Shown here: in pieces, positions 1 to 8,322 of the stretch
Layout: every line of letters starts with the position of its first letter
Position numbering within the stretch: the stretch's first letter is position 1
DNA from: Bacteroides sp.
GTDB taxonomy: Bacteria; Bacteroidota; Bacteroidia; Bacteroidales; Bacteroidaceae
Length of the DNA: 64,000 bases
Assembly: GCA_021201335.1 (NCBI GenBank)
Contig: JAJQFD010000017.1
Location: 1-64,000 of the forward strand
Reading direction: 5' to 3'
Made by a program: the position numbers and the translations under genes
The notes under the pieces: model-generated
The model's database searches: none
Seen by the model: the letters and a program-made list of their open reading frames with translations, nothing else
What the model was told of the DNA's origin: nothing

Positions 1-105
1 TTATTTAACATTCCTAGAAATTAAAATTATAGATATAACTTATTGATTTACTTCTATTTTTACGATGGATTATAAGAATAATAACGAACATTCAGCAAAA
101 TGCTT

Positions 106-113
106 TAACTTTG
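106..113 (+). promoter_or_regulatory. Bacteroidales -7 box before the DUF3078 gene
   Basis: TAACTTTG matches the Bacteroidales TAnnTTTG consensus and lies about 67 bases before the chosen start codon. No clear -33 element is seen. Confidence 0.5.
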
Positions 114-179
114 TGAAACAATTCTTTTTTTTTGAATTGTTTTTTTAATGTATTTTTGTCGCAAAATGAAAGCAATAGT

Positions 180-1556
180 ATGAGAACGTTGGGTACGCTA
201 CTGATCTTTATTTTTCTTTTTTCAATTAATTTTGTTAACGGGCAGAATAGAACGCGGCACGGATTAACGAAGAGAACTCTGAAGACGGAATTAAAAAGAG
301 ATACTACAACTCGGAGTTTGTTATATGATTATTATTTCGGAGGGGTTGATTCTCTGTATAGTGATTATTTTTATCTGTATCGTGTTCGGACAGATCCTAA
401 TTATTATCGTCTGTTTGTTCCCATGACTTTTTATTATTCACCGATGAACCAGCTTTCCACCTCATTATGGAAATTTAGAAGTCCTTATGAGCAGGATCCT
501 CAGGAGGTGGCTGATAAGCTTTTGCCTTTTGATAAAAGCAAATATACCAAAATTAAGCGTACTAATAAGCAAGTAGATCGTGTTTTATTGGATTTCTATC
601 TCGACTATCCGCAATTAGTTGTTTATACAGAAAATGAAATTGAAAATAAAAAAACATTCCGGGAAGATATCGGAACAAAAATACCCACCAAAACATCTAT
701 ATTGGCATTATTTAAACCGGATATTGTGGATGTTAATGCTCGAGCCGACATGGTTATTTATAAACCTAATTTCTGGACGAATGGAGGAAATGGTTCATTG
801 CAGTTTACCCAAAATTATGTTTCTACCAACTGGTACAAAGGAGGTGAGAGTGCCAACTCTTTAGTGGGGAATTTACAATTATTTGCTAATTATAACGATA
901 AAGAGAAGATACAGTTTGAAAATTTGTTTGAAGCCAAAATGGGCTTTAATACCGTTTCGGGTGATACTGTTCGAAAATATAGAATAAACACAGATGTACT
1001 TCGGTTATTTAGTAAATTAGGTTTTCAAGCTGCTACCAATTGGTATTATACCATTTCGGGAGAAATAAACACTCAATTTTTCAATAACTATAAATCCAAC
1101 TCAAACGATTTGGTCTCTTCGTTCCTTGCGCCGGCCAACGTGGCATTTAGCATTGGTATGGATTATAAACTGAAAAAGAATAATATAAATCTTTCTGTCA
1201 TTATTTCGCCGGGAGCTTATAGCATGAAGTATGTGGGTAACAGCAAAGTGGATGAAACACAGTTTGGCCTGGAAGAGGGAGATAAATTTCTGCATGATAT
1301 CGGTTCTCAATTGCAATCAACATTAGCGTGGACAATTATTCCTTCAGTAACCCTCAATTCCCGTTTTTCTTATTTTACCAATTACGAAAAGGTAGAAGCT
1401 GAATGGGAGAACACCTTTGATTTTGTACTGAACCGATATTTGTCAACCAAATTGTTTGTACATGCGCGATTTGATGATGGAGCAAAAAAAGTAGAAGGTA
1501 AGAGCTATTTCCAATTAAAGGAAATGCTGAGTTTTGGCATCAATTATAAATGGTAA
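180..1556 (+). CDS. DUF3078 family outer-membrane protein
   Basis: Secreted protein of about 458 residues. I start it at the ATG at 180 because the residues from there (MRTLGTLLIFIFLFSINFVNGQ) form a clean signal peptide ending at an Ala/Gly-Gln type cleavage site; the 16 residues upstream do not fit a secretion signal. The C-terminal half begins with a WTNGGNGSLQF motif and NWYKGGES, typical of DUF3078, and is followed by alternating hydrophobic/polar strands ending in an aromatic residue (NYKW), as in outer-membrane beta-barrels. The function of the family is unknown; outer-membrane location is an inference from the strand pattern. It is a single gene with its own promoter and a shared terminator at its end. 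Confidence 0.8.
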   Translation: MRTLGTLLIFIFLFSINFVNGQNRTRHGLTKRTLKTELKRDTTTRSLLYDYYFGGVDSLYSDYFYLYRVRTDPNYYRLFVPMTFYYSPMNQLSTSLWKFRSPYEQDPQEVADKLLPFDKSKYTKIKRTNKQVDRVLLDFYLDYPQLVVYTENEIENKKTFREDIGTKIPTKTSILALFKPDIVDVNARADMVIYKPNFWTNGGNGSLQFTQNYVSTNWYKGGESANSLVGNLQLFANYNDKEKIQFENLFEAKMGFNTVSGDTVRKYRINTDVLRLFSKLGFQAATNWYYTISGEINTQFFNNYKSNSNDLVSSFLAPANVAFSIGMDYKLKKNNINLSVIISPGAYSMKYVGNSKVDETQFGLEEGDKFLHDIGSQLQSTLAWTIIPSVTLNSRFSYFTNYEKVEAEWENTFDFVLNRYLSTKLFVHARFDDGAKKVEGKSYFQLKEMLSFGINYKW

Positions 1557-1606
1557 TTATCAGCTATAGGATTGGAAATAAAAAAAATAAAAGATAAATC
1601 CTCAAC

Positions 1607-1640
1607 AAAAAATCCCAGCTAATAACAGTTGGGATTTTTT
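1607..1640. terminator. Bidirectional rho-independent terminator
   Basis: Inverted repeat AAAAAATCCCA / TGGGATTTTTT around a short loop, with A-run and T-run on either side, between two converging genes. It can serve both the DUF3078 gene (+) and the DUF4890 gene (-). Confidence 0.85.
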
Positions 1641-1683
1641 GCTAAGATTATTTGAAAGTAATGCTTATGACATGTGTATCACT

Positions 1684-2109
1684 TTAATTACTTTTCTGTT
1701 TTTTGTTTGAATCTTTATTCTCTTTGGTGCCGCGTTGCGGTCTGTTTTTTTTGAGTGATTCGTATTTTTCTTTTTGCTCTGTAGTTAAAATAGCTTTTAT
1801 CTCTTCGTCATTTTGTTTCATTTCCCTTTTTTGTCCTTTTCCTTTTTGCTGGTCGGAAGAGTTTTGAGCGGATGATTGTTGAGATTTCCTTTGCGATTCT
1901 CGTTCCTGTGCCTGTTTAAGATAAATTGCTTTTACTTTCTTTTCCTGCGAACTATCCAGGTTAAGTTCTTTCTTTAACATCTCTGTTTGCTTGGTTGCCA
2001 TTTCTTCGGCCGAAAATTCTTTTCTTTCACCCTTTTCTCTATTTTGGGCTGACATACTGAGGGCTATACCCATAAAAGCAATAAAAAGTACTGATTTTGT
2101 TCGTTTCAT
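1684..2109 (-). CDS. DUF4890 family, Spy/CpxP-like periplasmic protein
   Basis: Small secreted protein (141 residues) with an N-terminal signal peptide ending at SMSAQ. The mature part is almost entirely charged and helical, rich in Lys, Glu and Gln. It carries two repeated signatures, a LKKELNLDSSQEKKVKAIY segment near residues 44-62 and ILTTEQKEKYESLKK near 107-121, that resemble the LTxxQxxxF motifs of Spy/CpxP periplasmic chaperone-like proteins. In Bacteroidales such proteins are named DUF4890. A periplasmic stress or chaperone role is inferred from family resemblance only. The gene stands alone and converges on the DUF3078 gene. Confidence 0.75.
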   Translation of the reverse strand: MKRTKSVLFIAFMGIALSMSAQNREKGERKEFSAEEMATKQTEMLKKELNLDSSQEKKVKAIYLKQAQERESQRKSQQSSAQNSSDQQKGKGQKREMKQNDEEIKAILTTEQKEKYESLKKNRPQRGTKENKDSNKKQKSN

Positions 2110-2588
2110 TTTACATTATTTTAATTATTACTTCTGAATGGTTATTTTGTTTCCAGTTAATAACCAATGACAATATTAATTCATTATTATACAAAAGAAA
2201 AAAAACTTCAACAGATGATTATTAATTCTCTGCCAATTCACTTTTTTTATCGACGAACATATGGGTGTTGTTGGATGAGCAATCATTTAGAATAATCCAC
2301 ATTGCAAACTTTCGTGTCAATCAGTTGAGGTTGTGTTTGTCAATAGTAGAGAAGAATGTAAGAAAACATGGGCTTTTGATGTCAATTAATAGAAGCTAAT
2401 ACTTCTTTGTGTAACAAAATGAAATAGATTCTCCGTTAACGACAACAGAATATCTAGTAGCCATTTTTTCTCTGATTGAAAAATAAATCTTAAAAGACCA
2501 ATTTATATCCTATAAAAAAGAGTGGAACGCTTTTTTCTTCGCAAATTATAATTAAATTTGCCGCGATTTGTAATGTTCAGTTTGCAAA
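2110..2588. other. Intergenic region with the rnf promoter
   Basis: 479 bases between two divergently transcribed genes. It is A+T-rich. Apart from the rnf -7 box at 2553-2560 I see no open reading frame, RNA gene or strong hairpin. Confidence 0.5.
2553..2560 (+). promoter_or_regulatory. -7 box of the rnf operon
   Basis: TAAATTTG fits TAnnTTTG and lies 28 bases before the rseC start codon. A T-rich stretch sits where the -33 element would be. Confidence 0.55.
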
Positions 2589-3014
2589 ATGGCAAATATT
2601 ATAACCCATCAAGGTATCGTGGAAAACATAAGTGGTTCGTGTATTACAGTAAGAATTGTACAGGCTTCGTCATGTGCTTCTTGCAGTGTAAAAGGGCATT
2701 GTTCATCCGCAGATAGCAAAGAAAAAATAATTGAAATTAATACCCTTCCAATTCATCCTTATCAGGTTGGTGAGAAAGTTACGGTGGTGGGACAAACCTC
2801 TATGGGGATGATAGCTGTATTGCTGGCCTTTATCATTCCTTTTTTTATATTAATCATTTCTTTATTTATTCTGATGTCAGTGACTGGTAACAATGAACCT
2901 GTTTCCGGAGGAATTTCTTTGGCATTGCTTATACCTTATTATATAGTGTTGTGGTTGAACAAAAACAAAATAAAAAAGAATTTTTCATTTTCAATTAAAC
3001 CGATAAATTGTTAA
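2589..3014 (+). CDS. rseC: RseC/MucC-like protein, first gene of the rnf operon
   Basis: 141-residue protein with the SoxR-reducing-system RseC layout: an N-terminal domain with a cysteine cluster (SSCASCSVKGHC, residues 27-38), a short beta domain, then two membrane helices (about 74-95 and 105-121). In proteobacteria RseC takes part with Rnf-like (Rsx) proteins in keeping SoxR reduced; in Bacteroidales it is regularly the first gene of the rnf operon. It is followed after three bases by rnfB. A role in assembling or maturing Rnf is an inference from this fixed position and the cysteines. Confidence 0.85.
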   Translation: MANIITHQGIVENISGSCITVRIVQASSCASCSVKGHCSSADSKEKIIEINTLPIHPYQVGEKVTVVGQTSMGMIAVLLAFIIPFFILIISLFILMSVTGNNEPVSGGISLALLIPYYIVLWLNKNKIKKNFSFSIKPINC

Positions 3015-3017
3015 TTT

Positions 3018-3881
3018 ATGAATTTGATTCTGATTGCAGTTCTTTCTTTGGGAGCGATTGCACTTGTCATTGCCTTGATCTTGTATGTAGCTTCCAAAAA
3101 ATTTGCTGTGTATGAAGATCCGCGAATTGCACAAGTGGCCGAAATACTTCCTCAGGCCAATTGCGGGGGATGTGGTTACCCCGGATGTGGTGGTTTTGCA
3201 GATGCTTGTGTAAAAGCAAATACCCTGGATGGTAAATTTTGTCCGGTAGGTGGAAGTGAATTGATGACCCGTATTGCTTCTCTGTTGGGACTTGACGCTG
3301 ATACGGCTGAACCTATGCTTGCTGTGGTAAGATGCAATGGTTCCTGCTCAAAGCGTCCTCGTACTAATATTTACGATGGTGCTCCCAGTTGTGCGATTGC
3401 ATCTGCTCTTTACAGAGGAGAGACGGGTTGTAGTTATGGTTGCCTCGGGTGTGGCGACTGTGTGTTATCCTGTCAGTTTGATGCAATTCATATGAATCGG
3501 GAAACAGGTCTTCCTGAAGTTATAGAAGATAAATGTACAGCCTGTGGCGCTTGTGTGAAAGCTTGTCCGCGTTCAATCATCGAATTGCGTGTCAAAGGAA
3601 AGCGTTCACGTAGAGTATATATTTCATGTGTGAATAAGGATAAAGGAGCGGTGACCCGTAAAGCTTGTCAGGTAGGTTGTATAGGTTGTGGCAAATGTGT
3701 AAAGACCTGTCCGTTTGAGGCTATTTCATTGGAAAATAATCTGGCATATATTGATTATAATAAGTGTAAGTTATGCCGTAAATGCGTGGAAGTATGTCCA
3801 CAAAATACAATTGTAGAAGAAAACTTCCCTCCCCGCAAACCGAAAGAAGACACAAAAGTAACAGCTTCGGCTGAAGCATAA
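3018..3881 (+). CDS. rnfB: Rnf complex iron-sulfur subunit RnfB
   Basis: Electron-input subunit of the ion-translocating ferredoxin:NAD+ oxidoreductase. One N-terminal membrane helix (residues 4-25) is followed by the RnfB-specific cluster Cys49-x2-Cys52-x4-Cys57-x17-Cys75. Then come four ferredoxin-type CxxCxxCxxxC motifs (CLGCGDCVLSC, CTACGACVKAC, CIGCGKCVKTC, CKLCRKCVEVC). The C-terminal tail after the last cluster is short and charged. At 287 residues it has the length usual for Bacteroidales RnfB. It takes electrons from reduced ferredoxin on the cytoplasmic side and passes them into the membrane complex. It is the second gene of the operon. Confidence 0.95.
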   Translation: MNLILIAVLSLGAIALVIALILYVASKKFAVYEDPRIAQVAEILPQANCGGCGYPGCGGFADACVKANTLDGKFCPVGGSELMTRIASLLGLDADTAEPMLAVVRCNGSCSKRPRTNIYDGAPSCAIASALYRGETGCSYGCLGCGDCVLSCQFDAIHMNRETGLPEVIEDKCTACGACVKACPRSIIELRVKGKRSRRVYISCVNKDKGAVTRKACQVGCIGCGKCVKTCPFEAISLENNLAYIDYNKCKLCRKCVEVCPQNTIVEENFPPRKPKEDTKVTASAEA

Positions 3882-3918
3882 GAACAAGAATCATAAATAG
3901 ATAAAATACATAAATTGT

Positions 3919-5256
3919 ATGTTGAAGACATTTTCTATTGGCGGTGTTCATCCACCCGAAAATAAACTTTCAGCAAATCAGAAAATAATGGTGGCAGAAG
4001 TCCCGACGCAAGCAATTATCATGCTTGGACAACATATCGGAGCCCCGGCAAAACCTGTAGTAAAGAAAGGGGATGTGGTGAAAGTAGGTACTGTGATTGC
4101 TGAATCAAATGGTTTTGTTTCTGCACCTGTTCACTCTTCTGTAAGTGGTAAAGTGACGAAAGTTGACAGTTTTGTAGATGCCAGCGGATATGCTAAACCA
4201 GCTATATTTATTGATGTGGATGGGGACGAATGGGAAGAAGGTATTGACCGTACTCCAGAAATAACGAGAGAGTGTGACCTGAGTTCAGAGGAGATTGTAC
4301 AAAAAATTGCAGCAGCGGGTATTGTTGGACTAGGAGGGGCTTGTTTTCCTACTCATGTAAAATTAACACCGCCTCCGACCTTTAAAGCAGAATGTATTAT
4401 TGTGAATGCCGTAGAGTGTGAACCTTACCTGACTTCAGACCATCAGTTAATGATGGAGCATGCGGAAGAGATTATGGTTGGTATCAGCATACTCATGAAA
4501 GCCGTTAAAGTAAATAAAGCATTCATTGGAATTGAAAACAATAAACCAGATGCCATTGAATTAATGAATAAAGTAGCTGCTTCTTATTCAGGGATTACTG
4601 TTGTTCCATTGAAAGTATTGTATCCGCAGGGTGGAGAAAAGCAGCTGATCGATGCCGTTATTTCCCGCCAGGTGGCCAGTGGGGCATTACCTATTTCTGT
4701 GGGGGCTGTTGTGCAAAATGTAGGAACGGCTTTTGCTGTCTATCAAGCAGTACAGAAAAATAAACCTTTGTTTGAAAGAGTGATAACAATTACTGGTAAG
4801 TCAGTGAGCAAACCCTCTAATTTAATGGCTCGTATCGGTACGCCTGTTCAGCAACTCATTGATGCTTGTGGCGGTTTGCCGGAAGATACCGGAAAGGTAA
4901 TTGGTGGAGGGCCCATGATGGGTAAAGCATTGGTAAATACGGATGTTCCTATGACCAAAGGAAGTTCGGGCATCCTGATCATGAATAAAAAAGAGGCAAA
5001 ACGGAATGAAGCAAAAAGCTGTATCCGTTGTGCCAAATGTGTAGGAGTTTGTCCAATGGGGCTGGAGCCTTACCTGCTTTCTGTTTTGGCGGAAAATGGA
5101 GACTTTGAGAGAATGGAAAAAGAAAGAATTATGGATTGTATTGAATGTGGCTCCTGTCAGTTCACTTGTCCGGCCAGGCTTCCTTTATTGGATTATTGTC
5201 GGTTAGGTAAAGCGAAAGTTGGTGGTATGATTCGCGCACGACAAGTTAAAAAATGA
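3919..5256 (+). CDS. rnfC: Rnf complex NADH-binding subunit RnfC
   Basis: Peripheral subunit that binds NAD(H) and FMN, homologous to complex I NuoF. It opens with FSIGGVHPPENKLS, typical of RnfC, then a biotinyl-like beta domain (KKGDVVKVGTVIAES) and the nucleotide-binding region (GIVGLGGACFPTHVK, NAVECEPYLTSD). The C-terminal part has two 4Fe-4S motifs, CIRCAKCVGVCP and CIECGSCQFTCP. Its stop overlaps the rnfD start in ATGA, which suggests translational coupling. The length (445 residues) is normal for the family without the long C-terminal repeats of some proteobacterial RnfC proteins. Confidence 0.95.
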   Translation: MLKTFSIGGVHPPENKLSANQKIMVAEVPTQAIIMLGQHIGAPAKPVVKKGDVVKVGTVIAESNGFVSAPVHSSVSGKVTKVDSFVDASGYAKPAIFIDVDGDEWEEGIDRTPEITRECDLSSEEIVQKIAAAGIVGLGGACFPTHVKLTPPPTFKAECIIVNAVECEPYLTSDHQLMMEHAEEIMVGISILMKAVKVNKAFIGIENNKPDAIELMNKVAASYSGITVVPLKVLYPQGGEKQLIDAVISRQVASGALPISVGAVVQNVGTAFAVYQAVQKNKPLFERVITITGKSVSKPSNLMARIGTPVQQLIDACGGLPEDTGKVIGGGPMMGKALVNTDVPMTKGSSGILIMNKKEAKRNEAKSCIRCAKCVGVCPMGLEPYLLSVLAENGDFERMEKERIMDCIECGSCQFTCPARLPLLDYCRLGKAKVGGMIRARQVKK

Positions 5257-6257
5257 TACGTATGGAAAATAAATTAATTGTATCTCTTTCGCCCCACGTA
5301 CACAGTGGAGACAGCATACAAAAAAATATGTATGGCGTACTCATTGCGCTCATCCCTGCATTTATTGTATCGCTTATATTTTATGGGTTGGGCGCTTTGA
5401 TTGTTACAGCTACTTCAGTACTGGCCTGTGTGTTTTTTGAATGGGCCATTGCTAAATATCTCATCAAGAAAAACACTTCCAGTATATTCGATGGTTCTGC
5501 GGTTATTACCGGTGTACTGCTGGCTTTTAATTTACCCTCTAATTTACCTATCTGGATTATTATAATAGGTGCCTTGTTCGCTATAGGTGTCGGAAAAATG
5601 TCTTTTGGAGGTTTAGGAAACAATCCGTTTAATCCTGCATTGGCCGGACGTGTTTTTTTGCTTCTTTCTTTTCCTGTGCAAATGACTACCTGGCCAAAAC
5701 CAGGGCAACTAGCTTCTTATATTGATGTAGAAACAGCGGCGACTCCTTTGGGATTAATGAAAAGTTTAATTCACAATGATCCGAATGTAACATTGGCGGA
5801 TATACCCACTGCCTTTAATTTATTTATTGGTAATAATGGCGGTTCGTTAGGAGAAATCAGTGCATTAGCTTTGTTGATTGGTCTTGTTTACATGTTATGG
5901 AAAAAGATAATTAGCTGGCATATACCTGTTTCAATCATTCTGACTTTATTGGTCTTTGCCGGTATTATGCATCTGGTGAATCCTGCAATTTATGTATCTC
6001 CCCTGACTCAACTGTTAACAGGAGGTTTGTTGCTGGGTGCTATTTTTATGGCTACCGATTATGTAACTTCTCCGATGAGTAAAAAAGGAATGTTGATTTA
6101 TGGAATTAGTATTGGAGTTCTTACCGTTGTTATTCGTTTGTTTGGTGCTTATCCGGAGGGTATGTCTTTTGCCATTCTAATTATGAATGCATTTACTCCT
6201 ATTATTAATATGTATTGTAAACCGAAACGCTTTGGGGAGGTGGCTAAGAAGAAATGA
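5253..6257 (+). CDS. rnfD: Rnf complex flavoprotein membrane subunit RnfD
   Basis: Integral membrane subunit (334 residues) with about nine to ten hydrophobic helices. The covalent FMN site is visible as DVETAATPLG, with Thr164 as the expected flavinylated residue by comparison with RnfD/NqrB (S/T-G/A-A-T-P). The conserved NPFNPALAGRVF motif is at about residues 124-135. The gene starts inside the rnfC stop (ATGA); an alternative ATG lies nine bases downstream. Its own stop overlaps the rnfG start in the same way, so C, D and G are probably translated in a coupled manner. Confidence 0.95.
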   Translation: MIRMENKLIVSLSPHVHSGDSIQKNMYGVLIALIPAFIVSLIFYGLGALIVTATSVLACVFFEWAIAKYLIKKNTSSIFDGSAVITGVLLAFNLPSNLPIWIIIIGALFAIGVGKMSFGGLGNNPFNPALAGRVFLLLSFPVQMTTWPKPGQLASYIDVETAATPLGLMKSLIHNDPNVTLADIPTAFNLFIGNNGGSLGEISALALLIGLVYMLWKKIISWHIPVSIILTLLVFAGIMHLVNPAIYVSPLTQLLTGGLLLGAIFMATDYVTSPMSKKGMLIYGISIGVLTVVIRLFGAYPEGMSFAILIMNAFTPIINMYCKPKRFGEVAKKK

Positions 6258-7009
6258 AGAAATTAGAATCATCTTTAATAAACATGTTGCTGGTACTTAC
6301 TGCAGTTACAGTAGTTGCAGTAGGGCTTCTAGCTTATGTAAATGAATTAACTCAAGGTCCTATTGCAGAGGCCAACATGAAGACATTAAATACTGCCTTG
6401 AAAAGTGTTGTTCCTGAGTTTACCAATAACCCGGTAGAGGAATGTGATACCATCTTTGAAGAAAAGAATGGCAAAAAATATGTGAAGTTTATTGTATATC
6501 CTGCTAAGAATGGCGACAAACTGGTAGGTACTGCGGTTGAAGCCAGTTCATTAGGCTTTTCTGGAGAATTGAAGGTTTTAGTGGGGTTTGATGCGGAAGG
6601 TAAGATTTTTAATTATTCGTTGCTTGCGCATTCGGAGACACCTGGACTTGGATCGAAAGCTGATGTTTGGTTTAAAGAAGGAAACCGGGGAAGTATCATT
6701 GGAATGAATCCCGGTGCTGCACCTTTGGCAGTTACAAAAGACCAAAACGGTCAGATTGATGCTATTACAGCTTCTACCATTACATCTCGAGCATTCCTGA
6801 ATGCTGTGAATGCAGCTTATGCTGCCTATAGTGGAAATCCGGATGGTGCCACTTCAGCTTCTCAGAAAGCTTCTTCAGGAACAGATGCTGAAACTGCAGC
6901 CACAAAACAAGCTACTGACTCGAGTACTTCAGCAACTCAGCAAACTCCTGACGGTAAGACTGCTGCAACAACTCAAGTGGAACAAACTGATTCACTCAGT
7001 ACAAAATAA
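6254..7009 (+). CDS. rnfG: Rnf complex flavoprotein subunit RnfG
   Basis: Single-helix (residues about 10-30) periplasm-facing FMN-binding subunit. The flavinylation motif reads DAITASTIT with Thr175 as the likely FMN-phosphate ester site. The family consensus is D-x-x-S-G-A-T-x-T, so this copy has Ala-Ser where Gly-Ala is usual. After the FMN-binding domain (ends near residue 192) there is a tail of about 55 residues built almost only from Ala, Thr, Ser, Gln and Lys, which the core family lacks. It is coupled to rnfD by an ATGA overlap and followed after 17 bases by rnfE. Confidence 0.93.
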   Translation: MKKLESSLINMLLVLTAVTVVAVGLLAYVNELTQGPIAEANMKTLNTALKSVVPEFTNNPVEECDTIFEEKNGKKYVKFIVYPAKNGDKLVGTAVEASSLGFSGELKVLVGFDAEGKIFNYSLLAHSETPGLGSKADVWFKEGNRGSIIGMNPGAAPLAVTKDQNGQIDAITASTITSRAFLNAVNAAYAAYSGNPDGATSASQKASSGTDAETAATKQATDSSTSATQQTPDGKTAATTQVEQTDSLSTK

Positions 7010-7026
7010 AGAAAGGAGTATATAAT

Positions 7027-7608
7027 ATGAATAATTTAAAAGTATTGACCAACGGAATTATTAAGGAAAATCCGGTATTTGTACTTCTCCTTGGGATGTG
7101 CCCTACATTGGGAACAACTTCATCAGCCATTAACGGAATGGGAATGGGATTGGCAACCTTATTCGTGTTGTTATGTTCCAATGTTGTTATTTCGTTGATT
7201 AAAAATCTGATACCTGATATGGTACGTATTCCGGCTTTTATTGTCGTAATCGCTTCTTTTGTGACTTTATTGCAAATGATTATGCAAGCCTATGTTCCTG
7301 ATTTGTATGCTACATTGGGGTTATTTATTCCATTAATTGTAGTAAACTGTATTGTGTTGGGACGTGCGGAGGCATTTGCTGCTAAAAATAATTTATTTGT
7401 TTCTGCTATGGATGGTATAGGAATGGGACTTGGTTTCACTTTTGCCCTTACTTTACTGGGAGCTACGCGTGAATTCCTGGGTACAGGTAAAATCTTTAAC
7501 TTGGCTTTGATACCGGAAGAATATGGTATGCTGTTGTTTGTGCTGGCACCAGGAGCATTTATAGCTTTGGGTTATCTGATTGCTTTGATCAATCGTATTC
7601 GTAGCTAG
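7027..7608 (+). CDS. rnfE: Rnf complex membrane subunit RnfE
   Basis: Six-helix membrane protein of 193 residues. It carries the signature GMCPTLGTTSSAINGMGMG near the N-terminus and GRAEAFAAKN in the middle, shared by RnfE and NqrD. RnfE and RnfA form a pseudo-symmetric pair that holds a 2Fe-2S cluster in the membrane; the cysteine of the first signature (GMCPTLG) and that in VNCIVLGRAEAF correspond to these ligands. A good ribosome-binding region (AAAGGAG) precedes the ATG. Confidence 0.95.
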   Translation: MNNLKVLTNGIIKENPVFVLLLGMCPTLGTTSSAINGMGMGLATLFVLLCSNVVISLIKNLIPDMVRIPAFIVVIASFVTLLQMIMQAYVPDLYATLGLFIPLIVVNCIVLGRAEAFAAKNNLFVSAMDGIGMGLGFTFALTLLGATREFLGTGKIFNLALIPEEYGMLLFVLAPGAFIALGYLIALINRIRS

Positions 7609-7643
7609 TTGGGGTAAACATTCAAAATTAAAAGGAATTTGTT

Positions 7644-8216
7644 ATGGAATACATTCTTATATTTATATCAGCCATTTTTGTAAATAACATTGTGTTGTCT
7701 CAGTTCTTGGGGATTTGTCCGTTTCTGGGTGTTTCCAAGAAAGTTGATACGGCCATTGGTATGAGTGCAGCAGTTGCATTTGTATTAACAATAGCAACGA
7801 TCGTAGCATTCCTGATCCAAAAATATGTATTAGATGCTTTTGGGTTAGGCTATTTGCAGACAATTACTTTTATTCTTGTTATAGCGGGATTGGTGCAGAT
7901 GGTGGAAATTATTTTGAAAAAAGTTTCACCGGCACTTTACCAAGCTTTGGGAGTATTTCTTCCTTTAATAACAACTAACTGTTGTATATTAGGCGTTGCC
8001 ATTCTGGTTATTCAAAAAGATTATAATTTGCTGACCGGAGTAGTATATGCATTCTCTACTGCAATCGGTTTTGGTTTGGCTTTAATCCTATTTGCAGGAT
8101 TGCGTGAACAAATGAGTCTGGTTAAAATTCCAAAGGGAATGGAAGGAACACCCATTGCCCTTGTTACAGCTGGTTTATTAGCTATGGCATTTATGGGCTT
8201 TTCAGGCGTAGTTTAA
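7644..8216 (+). CDS. rnfA: Rnf complex membrane subunit RnfA
   Basis: Six-helix membrane protein of 190 residues, homologous to NqrE and to its neighbour RnfE. Signature FVNNIVLSQFLGICPFLGVS at the N-terminus and TTNCCILGVAI in the middle, each with a cysteine expected to ligand the intramembrane 2Fe-2S cluster. It is the last gene of the operon, so the order is rseC-rnfB-C-D-G-E-A and every subunit of the complex is present and intact. Confidence 0.95.
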   Translation: MEYILIFISAIFVNNIVLSQFLGICPFLGVSKKVDTAIGMSAAVAFVLTIATIVAFLIQKYVLDAFGLGYLQTITFILVIAGLVQMVEIILKKVSPALYQALGVFLPLITTNCCILGVAILVIQKDYNLLTGVVYAFSTAIGFGLALILFAGLREQMSLVKIPKGMEGTPIALVTAGLLAMAFMGFSGVV

Positions 8217-8280
8217 GATATCTTTTAACTTTTTAGTGTGATATATTTTTCCTAGAGTTATTTTTTTCCATATATTTTTT

Positions 8281-8288
8281 TACCTTTG
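8281..8288 (+). promoter_or_regulatory. -7 box of galE
   Basis: TACCTTTG is an exact fit to TAnnTTTG, 34 bases before the galE start, with a T-rich -33 region. It suggests galE is transcribed independently of rnf. Confidence 0.65.
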
Positions 8289-8322
8289 CGGTGATTTAGG
8301 ACTTGAAACTCACATAGAAAAT

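Noticed and set aside
2589..8216. Na+-translocating NADH:quinone reductase (Nqr)
   Set aside because: The RnfB subunit with many 4Fe-4S clusters and RnfC with its clusters mark it as Rnf; NqrA and NqrF are absent.
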